Origin: JBFHFS01 sp041583495 | GTDB lineage: Bacteria; Bacteroidota; Bacteroidia; Bacteroidales; Marinilabiliaceae | Direction: 5' to 3' | Length of the DNA stretch: 64,000 nucleotides | NCBI GenBank assembly: GCA_041583495.1 | Contig: JBFHFS010000028.1 | Coordinates: forward strand, 5,636-69,635 | Part shown: positions 1-8,577 of the stretch, in pieces | How positions within the stretch are numbered: the first letter of the stretch is position 1 | Layout: the number at the start of each line of letters is the position of its first letter | Position numbers and translations under genes: made by a program | The notes under the pieces: model-generated | Told to the model about the DNA's origin: nothing | Databases searched by the model: none | The model's input: only the letters and a program-made list of their open reading frames with translations

Positions 1-2
1 CT

Positions 3-431
3 CTGATTTTTCACTGGCCCGGCAAAATCAAAGAAGGTCGCACCTCAACGGCCCTGGTTACCAATTATGATTTAATGGCCACCATGGCCGACCTCCTGAA
101 TTATGAACTGCCCGCGGCCAAAGATGGAATTTCCTATCTGCCCGAACTCCAAAGCAAAGAAGGCAAGGGGCACGACCATGTGGTTTATTCCTCCTTCCTG
201 GGCCCCGCTCTGGTAACACACGATGGCTGGAAACTAAGGCATTTCGCCTCCAAAGATATTTTCCAGCTCTATTACCTGCCCAATGATTATCGCGAAGAGA
301 AGAACCTGATCGCCGAGAATCCTGAAAAAGCAGAAGAACTGAAAAAAATATTAACCCGGGAGTGTGATGGCGACCTCAGGAACGGATGGTTCCAGGTAAG
401 AAAAAGAATCATGCCTTCCATCAGAAATTAA
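3..431 (+). CDS. Sulfatase, C-terminal fragment (5' end outside window)
   Basis: The reading frame is open from the window edge and ends at TAA 429-431. The visible 142 residues begin with HWPGKIKEGR and continue through a 'TNYDLMATMADLL' segment, which is typical of the late catalytic region of family S1 formylglycine sulfatases, where the ligand is followed by a helix before the C-terminal subdomain. The tail contains 'DGWKLRHF' and 'QLYYLPNDYREEKNL', matching the usual ending in which the enzyme's properties are listed as DGWKL and LYDL..D..E..NL. The catalytic Cys and metal site lie upstream of the window. It sits just before the regulatory genes of the polysaccharide locus, so it probably removes sulfate esters from the same glycan. 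Family assignment is firm; the substrate is unknown. Confidence 0.85.
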   Translation: MIFHWPGKIKEGRTSTALVTNYDLMATMADLLNYELPAAKDGISYLPELQSKEGKGHDHVVYSSFLGPALVTHDGWKLRHFASKDIFQLYYLPNDYREEKNLIAENPEKAEELKKILTRECDGDLRNGWFQVRKRIMPSIRN

Positions 432-464
432 AGCACCCAAGCCCTTGAGGCTTTTAGAACCGTT

Positions 465-508
465 AAAAAGGGGTCTCACTACATTAATAAGGTGAGCCCC
501 CTTTTTTT
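465..508 (+). terminator. Rho-independent terminator after the sulfatase
   Basis: A GGGG(T)CTCAC arm at about 470-479 pairs with GTGAGCCCC at 492-500, with one bulged T, and is followed by a run of seven T. It separates the upstream sulfatase transcript from the sigma factor gene. Confidence 0.75.
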
Positions 509-626
509 GTGCCCAACGAGAGCAACATCAGACCCCAAAAAAGGCTCCTGATTTTTTAACATCCTAGTCACCAAAGCTTTTAACAAACCAATAGCACTGG
601 CCTAACTGTTTATTCCCGAGAATGTA

Positions 627-634
627 TAACTTTG
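627..634 (+). promoter_or_regulatory. Bacteroidota-type -7 element for the ECF sigma gene
   Basis: TAACTTTG matches the Bacteroidota -7 consensus TAnnTTTG exactly. The ATG at 651 lies 16 bases downstream, leaving a leader of about 10 nt. No clear TTTG -33 box is visible, so this is a motif-level prediction. Confidence 0.5.
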
Positions 635-650
635 CCGTTTGTTATTGACT

Positions 651-1235
651 ATGAAAAGAAGCCAAAACGACACATTTGACTTTTTAGCCGCCGAATTTCA
701 AGATGGCCACGAAAGAGCGTTTGATTATATTTTTCGAAAATATTACAAAGCACTCTGTGCGCAAGCGAACCTATATGTGAAAGATTTAGATAAAGCACAA
801 AGTCTGGTTCAGGATTGCTTTGTCAAACTCTGGGAAAACCGGGAAAAGGCAGGCGATATTAAAAACCTTCCTTCGTACCTCTCTTTTATGGTTCGCAACC
901 AATGCCTGGATTATATAAGAAAATCAAAATCCATTAAAAATCTTCATGATAAGGTAAAAAATGAGGACCCTGAAGCCAGTACATTAGATTCCATGATCTC
1001 GAATGAGTTCGAGGAAAAAATTGTCGTTATCCTGGCCTCCCTCCCCGAAAGAAGCCGAATAGCGTTTGAGTACAGTCGCTTCGAAGACCTTACCTATAAG
1101 GAGATTGCAGAGAAAATGAACATCTCCACCAAAGCCGTCGAAGCCTTAATAAGCAGGGCGCTTAAAACATTCAGGGAAGCTCTAAAAGAGTACCTGCCAT
1201 TCTTCATCCTGCTTCTAAAAATTATCCATTTGTAA
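651..1235 (+). CDS. ECF RNA polymerase sigma factor (SusC/FecIR circuit)
   Basis: This is a 194-residue ECF sigma-70 protein of the Bacteroidota FecI-like group. Region 2 spans about residues 20-90 (motifs AFDYIFRKYY, VQDCFVKLWE) and region 4 about 125-180 (LPERSRIAFEYSR, LTYKEIAEKMNIS, a helix-turn-helix). The frame could open at TTG 639, but ATG 651 is preferred because it gives the normal N terminus and sits just behind a TAnnTTTG promoter. Directly downstream are a FecR anti-sigma factor and a SusC with an STN domain, so by analogy with known FecI/FecR/SusC systems it is probably freed when the transporter binds its glycan and then drives the locus. The C terminus ends in a hydrophobic stretch (YLPFFILLLKII), slightly unusual for the family. 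Confidence 0.9.
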   Translation: MKRSQNDTFDFLAAEFQDGHERAFDYIFRKYYKALCAQANLYVKDLDKAQSLVQDCFVKLWENREKAGDIKNLPSYLSFMVRNQCLDYIRKSKSIKNLHDKVKNEDPEASTLDSMISNEFEEKIVVILASLPERSRIAFEYSRFEDLTYKEIAEKMNISTKAVEALISRALKTFREALKEYLPFFILLLKIIHL

Positions 1236-1308
1236 TTTTTTTTCGTTTTTATATAGGGTATTTCACCTTTGTTTTCGTCTTTTATATAAACCATTATTAT
1301 AAAGACCC

Positions 1309-2367
1309 GTGAACAACCCTCTATTAGAATCGATCATCGCTAAATCCGTTACCGGAAAATTAAGTGCCGAAGAAAAACGGACACTTGAGGAATGGGTTAT
1401 GCTTTCGAGTGAAAACCAAAAAGAGCTTGAAGCCTACACTCAGTTGTGGGAAAAATCAAAAACATTAAACCTGTCGACCCCCATCGACGTGGAATCAGCC
1501 CTCCTTAAGACCAAAAAAAGAATCGCCGGCCTACAACCCAAAAAACATTGGATTCGCATTTTACGCCAGGCAGCTGCCGTTCTGGTTCTCTCTTTTTCTT
1601 TTTCTATTCTGGATCATTACTTTTTTAAGAGCAAGGGATCTACCCCTGCATCTGAGCAAATGGTCTACCAGGAAATAAAAGCGACCAGGGGAACCCTCAC
1701 CAACCTGGTGCTCGCCGACGGAACAAAGGTGTGGCTCAATTCGGAAAGCACGCTTTCCTTTCCCATTTCCTTCAATAACCAGGAAGAACGAAAAGTAGAA
1801 CTAAATGGAGAAGGGTATTTTGAGGTTACCCAAAACAAGGACAAACCCTTTATTGTAAAAACCTCCACTCTGAATGTGAAGGTCTATGGAACCGCCTTTA
1901 ATGTATTAGCATATAAGGATGAGCCCTCCATGACGGTCGCTTTAGTCGAAGGAAAAGTAAGCCTCATGAAAGAATATTCCAGTGGGTCCAAAGAGTTAAT
2001 GATGTTAAAGCCCAACGATGTAGTAGAATACGATACCAGGGAGAACATGCTGAATCACCATTCAGACATCAGCCTAAACAAATATACCGCCTGGAAAGAT
2101 GGATACATGGTGTTTTTTGGCGACCCGGTGACCAAGGTAGTCCAAAAGCTCGAGAATTGGTATAATGTGGATATCGAAGTAGCAGACAATGCTTTACAGA
2201 ACTACCAATTTACCGCCACCTTTGCCGATGAATCTCTCGAACAGGTGTTATACCTATTAAGCTTATCGTCGCCCATTGATTATAGAATTACCCCGGCACA
2301 TAAACAAAAGGACAACTCTTTCAGCAAACGAAAAGTAACCCTTAAAGTCAAAAAACAAATACAATAA
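1309..2367 (+). CDS. FecR-type anti-sigma factor
   Basis: This 352-residue inner-membrane regulator starts at GTG. The first ~80 residues form the cytoplasmic sigma-binding part (ITGKL-like 'VTGKLSAEEKRTLEEW'). A single membrane segment lies at about 85-106, a periplasmic FecR domain at about 120-215 (TLADG-like 'LVLADGTKVWLNSEST', 'GEGYFEV'), and a C-terminal DUF4974-type domain at about 260-330 ('VVQKLENWYNVDIEV'). It lies 73 bp after the sigma gene and before susC. The expected role is to hold the sigma factor inactive until its periplasmic domain contacts the STN domain of the SusC protein. All domains are present and of normal length. Confidence 0.92.
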   Translation: MNNPLLESIIAKSVTGKLSAEEKRTLEEWVMLSSENQKELEAYTQLWEKSKTLNLSTPIDVESALLKTKKRIAGLQPKKHWIRILRQAAAVLVLSFSFSILDHYFFKSKGSTPASEQMVYQEIKATRGTLTNLVLADGTKVWLNSESTLSFPISFNNQEERKVELNGEGYFEVTQNKDKPFIVKTSTLNVKVYGTAFNVLAYKDEPSMTVALVEGKVSLMKEYSSGSKELMMLKPNDVVEYDTRENMLNHHSDISLNKYTAWKDGYMVFFGDPVTKVVQKLENWYNVDIEVADNALQNYQFTATFADESLEQVLYLLSLSSPIDYRITPAHKQKDNSFSKRKVTLKVKKQIQ

Positions 2368-2415
2368 CCCAATCTAAAACCTTAAAAAAAGCCTATGAGT
2401 TAACCCCCAAAAAAA

Positions 2416-2443
2416 GCAGGAAAGTGTTGGAGCACCTCCCTGC
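2416..2443. other. Weak hairpin in the fecR-susC spacer
   Basis: GCAGG at 2416-2420 can pair with CCTGC at 2439-2443, with partial extra pairing inside and A-rich flanks. It may be a weak attenuator between the regulatory genes and susC. No function is shown by sequence alone. Confidence 0.25.
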
Positions 2444-2511
2444 CTTAGTTAATCTTACCTGAAACTAAAATTCAGGCATCAATCAGTGTACTAATAAAAA
2501 CTATCAAACTT

Positions 2512-5500
2512 ATGAAAAATTTCTCGGATCGAGGAAAGATTCTCAACAAAATTCGACCATCTAAATTGTTTTTAATTATGAAATTGGTAATCTTTTTCAT
2601 CTGTTTTACGACCTTTGGAGCAATGGCCTCCAACTCGTACTCACAGGATACGAAGCTCTCCCTAAAAGTAAAAGATTCCTCCATCAAGAATGCCCTTTTG
2701 GAAATAGAAAGCAAAAGTGAATTTTTCTTTCTTTATAACAACCACCTGGTAGATGTTGAAAAAAGGGTCAATCTGAATGTCAACGACAAGAAAGTTTCTG
2801 AAGTTCTGGATATTCTTTTTGAAGGGCAGGATGTGAATTTTTCCATTATGGACAAACAGATCATCATCTCACCTTCCTCGATCACCCAAACGGCAGAGAC
2901 TTTTCAATCACAGGTTACGGGAAAAGTGACCGATGAGTTCGGGGATCCCCTTCCAGGAGTTACGGTACTCGTAAAAGGAACCCTAACCGGAACCGTGACC
3001 GATATGGATGGCATCTTCAGCCTCAATGTATCTCCCGATAAAGTCCTGGTCTTTACTTTCATTGGGATGAAAGCAACGGAAGTATTGGTAGGCAATCAAT
3101 CGATCATTAACGTTACCCTGCAAGCCGATGCCATCGGTCTGGACGAGGTCGTAGCCATTGGATACGGTACAATGCGGAAAAGCGACTTGACCGGTGCTGT
3201 GGTAAGTGTTGATGTTGAAAAGATGGCAGAACTGTCGAATGTCTCTGTGATGCAATCCATGCAGGGATCGGTTGCCGGTCTTAATGTTGGAGCCGTTGAT
3301 GCTTCCGGCGAAAGCCCAACCATTTCGATTCGTGGACAAAGCACCATCTCAAGCGGTTCAAGTGCCAATGAGCCTTTAGTGGTAGTAGACGGTGCCATTT
3401 ACCGGGGAAGCATTATTGATATAAACGCGTCCGATATCGCATCGGTTGACATTTTAAAAGACGCAAGTTCTGCTGCTATTTATGGTTCCCAGGCTACCAA
3501 CGGGGTAATTCTTATTACTACTAAATCCGGGGTTGAGGATAGTGGAAAACCCACCATTAGTTATTCGGGAAGTTACACCTTACAAACGCCTTCAAAAGAG
3601 TTAACCCCAATGAAAGCTGACGAGTTTACCGACTTTTTGTGGGACGCCTACTGGTTCGAAGGTTCTCATCTGGCAGGCGATGGCGACTATCTGGAAGAAA
3701 ACCCCGATTGGGACCTTACCTCCATTTTGTCGACACCAGATATGGCAGAAGGCTACGAAAATGGAGTAGACCACAGCCTCTGGGACAAAATAGCAGGCAA
3801 CGGCTATATCAATAAACAAAATATAAGTATTCGCGGTAAAACCAAAAAATTTGGTTACTTCTTTTCGGGAGGTCTTACCGATGTTCAAGGGTACTTAACA
3901 AACGATACCTACACCAAATACAATTACCGCATGAATCTGGATGCGGAAATTAATAACTGGCTGAAGGTAGGGATGGAAAGCTTTTATACCCGCAGCGACT
4001 ATTCAGGCGTGGAACCCAATACTGCACCAGCCTGGAACCTGCACCCCTGGAGCCCGATTTACGACGATAAAGGAGACCCGCTAACGGTACTTCAGGATGT
4101 TTGGTATAATCCCTTACTTACCGTACAACAAGATGATTACGATATGAGAGGCAACTTATTTGGGAATATTCACGCCGATATTCAGCTTCCCATAAAAGGA
4201 TTAAGTTACCGCATCAATTTCTCGCAAAACTACCGAACCAAAGATCATTATTACTTTGATGATGACGGGGCTGATTATACCGGCTACGGTTCCAGACAAC
4301 ATTACATCTGGAGTGAATATGCGGCAGATAATATCCTTACCTACACAAGAATTTTTAACAAAGTTCACAACATTAATGCAACCCTGGTTTATGGTGTTGA
4401 AAAAGAGAAGTATGAGTACTCTTCCATGGAAGCGGAGGATTTCTCGGACACTTCTTTGGGTTATGATGGTTTGGAGTACGGGAATTCCGAGAAGTACAGT
4501 ATTTCGTCAGGTCACGAAAAGGAAACAAGCTTGTATTCAATGGCTCGTGTGGCCTATAACTACAGCAATAAATACCTGATTACCGGTACCGTGCGCCGCG
4601 ATGGTTATTCTGGGTTTGGTGAAGACGACAAATTTGGGGTGTTCCCTTCTGTTGCCTTGGGCTGGGTGGCAAGTGAAGAAGCTTTTGTGAAAAACAATCT
4701 TCCATGGGCCGATTACCTGAAGTTAAGAGTATCCTACGGAAGCACAGGCCGCCGTGCCGTTGATGCTTACGACACTCAATCATCGGTTTCAAGCTCATAC
4801 GCCTACGCTTATGGCGACCTCGCATCAGCCTCCCTGGTTCAGTACAATGATGGTTTGGTAAACTCCTCATTGGGCTGGGAAACCACCACCGGAATAAACC
4901 TTGGATTGGATTTTGCCGTTCTTAATTCACGCATACACGGTAATATCGAATACTATCGTAACGATACCAAAGATGCCCTTTATCAGATTAGTATTCCGTT
5001 AATGACCGGTTTTTCCAATATTAGTACCAACATTGGTAGTGTGGCCAATAAAGGTATTGAATTAACTTTAGGTGCGATGATCGTTAAAAACCGCGATTTC
5101 TCATGGAATGCCTCCGTTAACTTCTCAAGGAACCGTAACTGGATCAAGTCCATCTTAGGACAGGACGATGATGGCGACGGCGTCGAGGACAACCTGGCCA
5201 CCAGTGAGTTATTTATTGGCGAGCCTACTAATGTTGTTTACGATTACAATATCATCGGAATGTGGCAGTTGGACGATACGGATATTCCAACCGGATTTTA
5301 TGCCGGTACCTATAAAATTGAAGACGTCAGCGGACCCGACGGCGAACCCGATGGATCTTATTCGTCAACCTACGATAAAAAAATTCTGGGTTACGAAGAT
5401 CCAAGCTATCGCATGGGGATAGCCAACACATTCACCTATAAAAACTTCAGCCTGTACACCTTTATTAATACCATACAGGGAGGTAAAGATTATTACAAAG

Positions 5501-5883
5501 GTACCGATTCTCTTCCTTTGGGATCAACAAAAACAACCACGGAACGTTATGCTTACTCAAATGTTCCTTCAGGTGGATGGGATTACTGGATGCCCGACAA
5601 CACCGATGCCCGTTTCCGCCGCCTCGATACCTATGCATCTTACAACCCGGACCGCTACATGCAACGTAACTTCATTCGTTTGCAAGATGTTTCGCTTTCC
5701 TATAACATCCCTAAAAGAGTGATTAACAAACTCGATATTAGCAATTTTAAGGTTTTTGTAAGTGGAAAGAACCTGGTCACCATAACCAAATGGAGAGGCT
5801 GGGATCCGGAAACAGGACAAGGATATGAGTTGGGAACACCATTGATGAAGAACTGGACAATCGGTGTAAATGTTGAATTTTAA
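2512..5883 (+). CDS. SusC/RagA-family TonB-dependent transporter with STN domain
   Basis: This is a 1123-residue outer-membrane beta-barrel importer for oligosaccharides. Order of parts: signal segment to about residue 45 (ending ASNSYSQ); an STN domain at about 48-105 (LSLKVKDSSIKNALLEIE, typical of receptors that signal to FecR); a carboxypeptidase-regulatory-like beta-sandwich at about 133-205 (VTGKVTDEFGDPLPGVTVLV); then the plug, with the SusC hallmark LDEVVAIGYGTMRKSDLTGA and 'VVVDGAIYRG', and the barrel, ending in the aromatic-terminal VNVEF. It is the partner of the SusD lipoprotein that starts 13 bp after its stop. The STN domain plus the upstream sigma/FecR pair indicate that this protein is both transporter and inducer sensor for the locus. 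Confidence 0.96.
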   Translation: MKNFSDRGKILNKIRPSKLFLIMKLVIFFICFTTFGAMASNSYSQDTKLSLKVKDSSIKNALLEIESKSEFFFLYNNHLVDVEKRVNLNVNDKKVSEVLDILFEGQDVNFSIMDKQIIISPSSITQTAETFQSQVTGKVTDEFGDPLPGVTVLVKGTLTGTVTDMDGIFSLNVSPDKVLVFTFIGMKATEVLVGNQSIINVTLQADAIGLDEVVAIGYGTMRKSDLTGAVVSVDVEKMAELSNVSVMQSMQGSVAGLNVGAVDASGESPTISIRGQSTISSGSSANEPLVVVDGAIYRGSIIDINASDIASVDILKDASSAAIYGSQATNGVILITTKSGVEDSGKPTISYSGSYTLQTPSKELTPMKADEFTDFLWDAYWFEGSHLAGDGDYLEENPDWDLTSILSTPDMAEGYENGVDHSLWDKIAGNGYINKQNISIRGKTKKFGYFFSGGLTDVQGYLTNDTYTKYNYRMNLDAEINNWLKVGMESFYTRSDYSGVEPNTAPAWNLHPWSPIYDDKGDPLTVLQDVWYNPLLTVQQDDYDMRGNLFGNIHADIQLPIKGLSYRINFSQNYRTKDHYYFDDDGADYTGYGSRQHYIWSEYAADNILTYTRIFNKVHNINATLVYGVEKEKYEYSSMEAEDFSDTSLGYDGLEYGNSEKYSISSGHEKETSLYSMARVAYNYSNKYLITGTVRRDGYSGFGEDDKFGVFPSVALGWVASEEAFVKNNLPWADYLKLRVSYGSTGRRAVDAYDTQSSVSSSYAYAYGDLASASLVQYNDGLVNSSLGWETTTGINLGLDFAVLNSRIHGNIEYYRNDTKDALYQISIPLMTGFSNISTNIGSVANKGIELTLGAMIVKNRDFSWNASVNFSRNRNWIKSILGQDDDGDGVEDNLATSELFIGEPTNVVYDYNIIGMWQLDDTDIPTGFYAGTYKIEDVSGPDGEPDGSYSSTYDKKILGYEDPSYRMGIANTFTYKNFSLYTFINTIQGGKDYYKGTDSLPLGSTKTTTERYAYSNVPSGGWDYWMPDNTDARFRRLDTYASYNPDRYMQRNFIRLQDVSLSYNIPKRVINKLDISNFKVFVSGKNLVTITKWRGWDPETGQGYELGTPLMKNWTIGVNVEF

Positions 5884-5896
5884 AAATGAATAGATA

Positions 5897-7582
5897 ATGA
5901 AAAAATTTAAATATTTAATAACAATATTGCTGTTCACCTTTGTTTTCTCCTCATGCGATGAAGAGGAATGGTTGGAAGAAAGTGTGTATGACTTTTATAG
6001 TACAGAAAATTCATACACAACCTACGATCAGTTCAATGCTGCAGTAACCTATTTGTATTGGCAGGCCGATAAATACACCGTTAGAGCAGGAGCAGCCGGA
6101 ATGTATATATTCCAATATACCTCCGATATTGCTTTCGATTCCAACGGGATATATCACGCCTTGAACTCATACGCAGATGCTATTGTGCCTGACAATTCCT
6201 CTATAAAAACCTTCTGGACAAGGTGGTACCAGATAATTTATAATGCCAATGTGATTTTGGATAGGATTGATGGCGAAGACACCGAGTTCGACTCGGAAGA
6301 AGACCGTACTACCCTGAAAGCAGAAGCACGCTTTTTCAGAGCTTTTGCCTACCGCATGCTGGCCATTCAGTTTGGCGGAGTGCCTCTTGTGCTGGAAGAA
6401 ATTACTACGGTAAAGCGGGATTTTGTGCGTTCATCATTAGACGAGACTCTGGCTCAAATTGTTACTGACCTGACATACGCCGCTGAAAACCTTCCTTCGG
6501 TTGACGAACTTTCCGAAGAGCGACTTCCAAACGCTGCTGCCTACCACCTCTTAACCGAGATTTACATCATGCAGGAAGATTACGACAGCGCCATCGCGGC
6601 AGCCTCTGAAGTAATTGATAGTGGCGATTTTGCGTTGATGACCCAACGCTTTGGAGCACGTGTTGATGAAGATGGGGATGTATTCTGGGATCTGTTCCGT
6701 GAAGGCAACCAAAACAGAAGCTCTTATGGAAATACAGAATCCATTTGGGTAGCACAATCCAATTATGGCACTGAGGCTGAACTCTATACCTATATTTCGG
6801 GTTATTTAACTCCAAGATATTGGGCCCTTTCCGGAATTAACGATGGAAAAGGTTTATTTGTCGGACCTACCGATATCTACGCAGGTAGAGGGATTGGTTG
6901 GATGGTGCCTACAGATTATATGCTTTATGATATTTGGGAAGATGACCCTACCGATATGAGATGCTCTCAATACAATATCATGTACGATATCAAAGCCAAC
7001 AACCCTGAATCAGAATATTACGGGCAGTATATTGTGGAAAATAATGCTTTCGATAATAACATGGCAACTGGTGGAAATAACCAGTATGGTAAATGGTGGA
7101 CCGCAATTAACACCAAGGTAACTACCATTGGGAATTACCCCGATGAATATTATGTAGACACTGAAACCGGCGAGGTAACCAACAGCAGCATGGCTTCGTA
7201 TCAGGATATTTACCAGTTCCGTTTGGCAGAAACGTATTTGTTGCGTGCCGAGGCTTACTGGAGAAACGGAGAATCGCAAAACGCTGCCGACGATATCAAC
7301 GTGGTTAGAGCAAGAGCCGGTGCAGTGCTGGTTGATGCAGGCAATGTGGACGAAGATTACATCCTGGACGAAAGAGCCCGCGAATTAAACTTCGAAGAAT
7401 TCAGATCCCTTACTCTGGCTCGTATGGGCCTAGTTGACGACAGGTTGCCGATTTACAACCCAATGTACAATGGAACCTATTCAAGCAACGGCGTTTCTGA
7501 TTACCATAACCTCTATCCAATTCCTCAGACCGAGATAGAAAACAACACCGAGGCTGTATTGGAACAGAACCCTGGTTATTAA
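5897..7582 (+). CDS. SusD/RagB-family glycan-binding lipoprotein
   Basis: This 561-residue surface lipoprotein caps the SusC barrel and binds the glycan. The lipoprotein signal ends FSSC with Cys20, followed at once by DEEE, an acidic run like the known Bacteroidota lipoprotein export signal for surface display. SusD features include the N-terminal TPR-like helices (KAEARFFRAFAYRMLAIQFGGVPLV, split here as KAEARFFRAFAYRM then FGGVPLV), the 'FRLAETYLLRAEAYWR' helix and the C-terminal NVVRARAGA / ILDERARELNFE / LYPIPQTEIENN segments. It is co-transcribed with susC (13-bp gap) and followed by a strong terminator, so the susCD unit ends here. Confidence 0.96.
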   Translation: MKKFKYLITILLFTFVFSSCDEEEWLEESVYDFYSTENSYTTYDQFNAAVTYLYWQADKYTVRAGAAGMYIFQYTSDIAFDSNGIYHALNSYADAIVPDNSSIKTFWTRWYQIIYNANVILDRIDGEDTEFDSEEDRTTLKAEARFFRAFAYRMLAIQFGGVPLVLEEITTVKRDFVRSSLDETLAQIVTDLTYAAENLPSVDELSEERLPNAAAYHLLTEIYIMQEDYDSAIAAASEVIDSGDFALMTQRFGARVDEDGDVFWDLFREGNQNRSSYGNTESIWVAQSNYGTEAELYTYISGYLTPRYWALSGINDGKGLFVGPTDIYAGRGIGWMVPTDYMLYDIWEDDPTDMRCSQYNIMYDIKANNPESEYYGQYIVENNAFDNNMATGGNNQYGKWWTAINTKVTTIGNYPDEYYVDTETGEVTNSSMASYQDIYQFRLAETYLLRAEAYWRNGESQNAADDINVVRARAGAVLVDAGNVDEDYILDERARELNFEEFRSLTLARMGLVDDRLPIYNPMYNGTYSSNGVSDYHNLYPIPQTEIENNTEAVLEQNPGY

Positions 7583-7629
7583 GACCCAATAAAATCGTTC
7601 TAAATAAAGATCGATAGAAAAATGAAGAA

Positions 7630-7671
7630 GTAGGGCAGATAATTTATTTTATTCTGCCCTACCCTTTTTTT
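7630..7671 (+). terminator. Strong rho-independent terminator after susD
   Basis: A perfect 10-bp stem (GTAGGGCAGA 7630-7639 with TCTGCCCTAC 7653-7662) is followed by an almost pure T run. It should uncouple susCD from the enzyme genes downstream. Confidence 0.9.
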
Positions 7672-7748
7672 AAACAAGTAGAGCCCAAACCCGATTGAAA
7701 AATTACGGCTCTTTGGCACAATCAAAAAGTAAAATTTAGTCATTTCTA

Positions 7749-8164
7749 ATGTTAAAAAGGTTCAAATATTTTATAACCCTCGTATTCATTCTTTATCCTG
7801 CGTTTTATACACTTGCCGCAGAAAAGATAGTATCCCTTTATTAAGAGCAAACATTCAACCCAAAAGCTCAAAACATACTGTGTTCAACGATTCTTTAGGC
7901 CCGTTTACACTTTCGTGTCATCCAATAGATAAACTCAAAGTTTCGGCCAGGGGTTTTATTTCCCAGAACGTAAAAATTGACGAAAAGATAAAAGTCCTTT
8001 TTGTGAATTTAAATTTAAATCCGGGCCCCAAAAACCTGGAAAAGGCAATCGCTTATGCCCCGACTACAGACCGGGCCTATTTAGTATCCGCAACCTCGGC
8101 ATACGAATTCAGAGGCGCTAATGAAGTGGTTCCTCGCCCAATCCAAAGGCCGAAGCCAAAATAG
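7749..8164 (+). pseudogene. Frameshifted small secreted protein remnant
   Basis: An ATG at 7749 opens a convincing signal peptide (Lys/Arg-rich start, hydrophobic core, ending near TLAAEK), but the frame stops at 7842. A second frame, open across the same stretch and onward to TAG 8164, continues with about 105 residues (SLGPFTLSCHPIDKLKVSAR ... RPIQRPKPK). A one-base indel near 7820-7840 would join the two into a secreted protein of roughly 130 residues. I do not recognise the product. It lies between the susD terminator and the first complete sulfatase. It could be a decayed gene, or two unrelated chance frames. Confidence 0.4.
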
Positions 8165-8577
8165 GGCCTGCCCATAAAATCGAGCGTTTGAGTCTACCCA
8201 CATCAGTGCCATTTAAAGGCACCGAACACCTAAAAAAGGAGAAAAATGACCAACACTTTACCAAAAAGAATTACAGGCAGAAACCAAAAAAAAATTACCT
8301 GACCACAAAAAACATGTGCAAAATCTTTCATTTTCGTTAACAAATCCACTTTTGAATATTATATTTGAAACTTCTTCTAAGATGGGCCAAAATAATTACT
8401 GCCAAAATCAGAGACAGGAAATCGAAAGCAAGACAAAAATACACCTTAAAACAGACAATCGTAAACCAATCACCCATAACATTACATTTGAGAACATTAG
8501 AAATACAAGTCACATTCCTTCAAATCCTTTTCCCATCCAAACCATAGGTTATTTGGGATAACAAACGAATAATTAAT
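8165..8577. other. AT-rich spacer upstream of the first complete sulfatase
   Basis: No convincing gene. The reading frames here lack coding character. It holds a perfect TAnnTTTG element (8360-8367) that could serve the sulfatase-GH2 transcript, about 200 bases upstream of the ATG. Confidence 0.4.
8360..8367 (+). promoter_or_regulatory. Possible -7 element for the sulfatase/GH2 unit
   Basis: TATATTTG matches TAnnTTTG, but in AT-rich DNA such matches arise by chance and no good -33 box is seen. A promoter is expected in this gap because susD ends in a strong terminator. Confidence 0.3.

Noticed and set aside
8316..8561. 81-residue frame upstream of the sulfatase
   Set aside because: Asn/Ile/Thr-rich, no family resemblance, lies in AT-rich spacer with overlapping open frames; likely chance.
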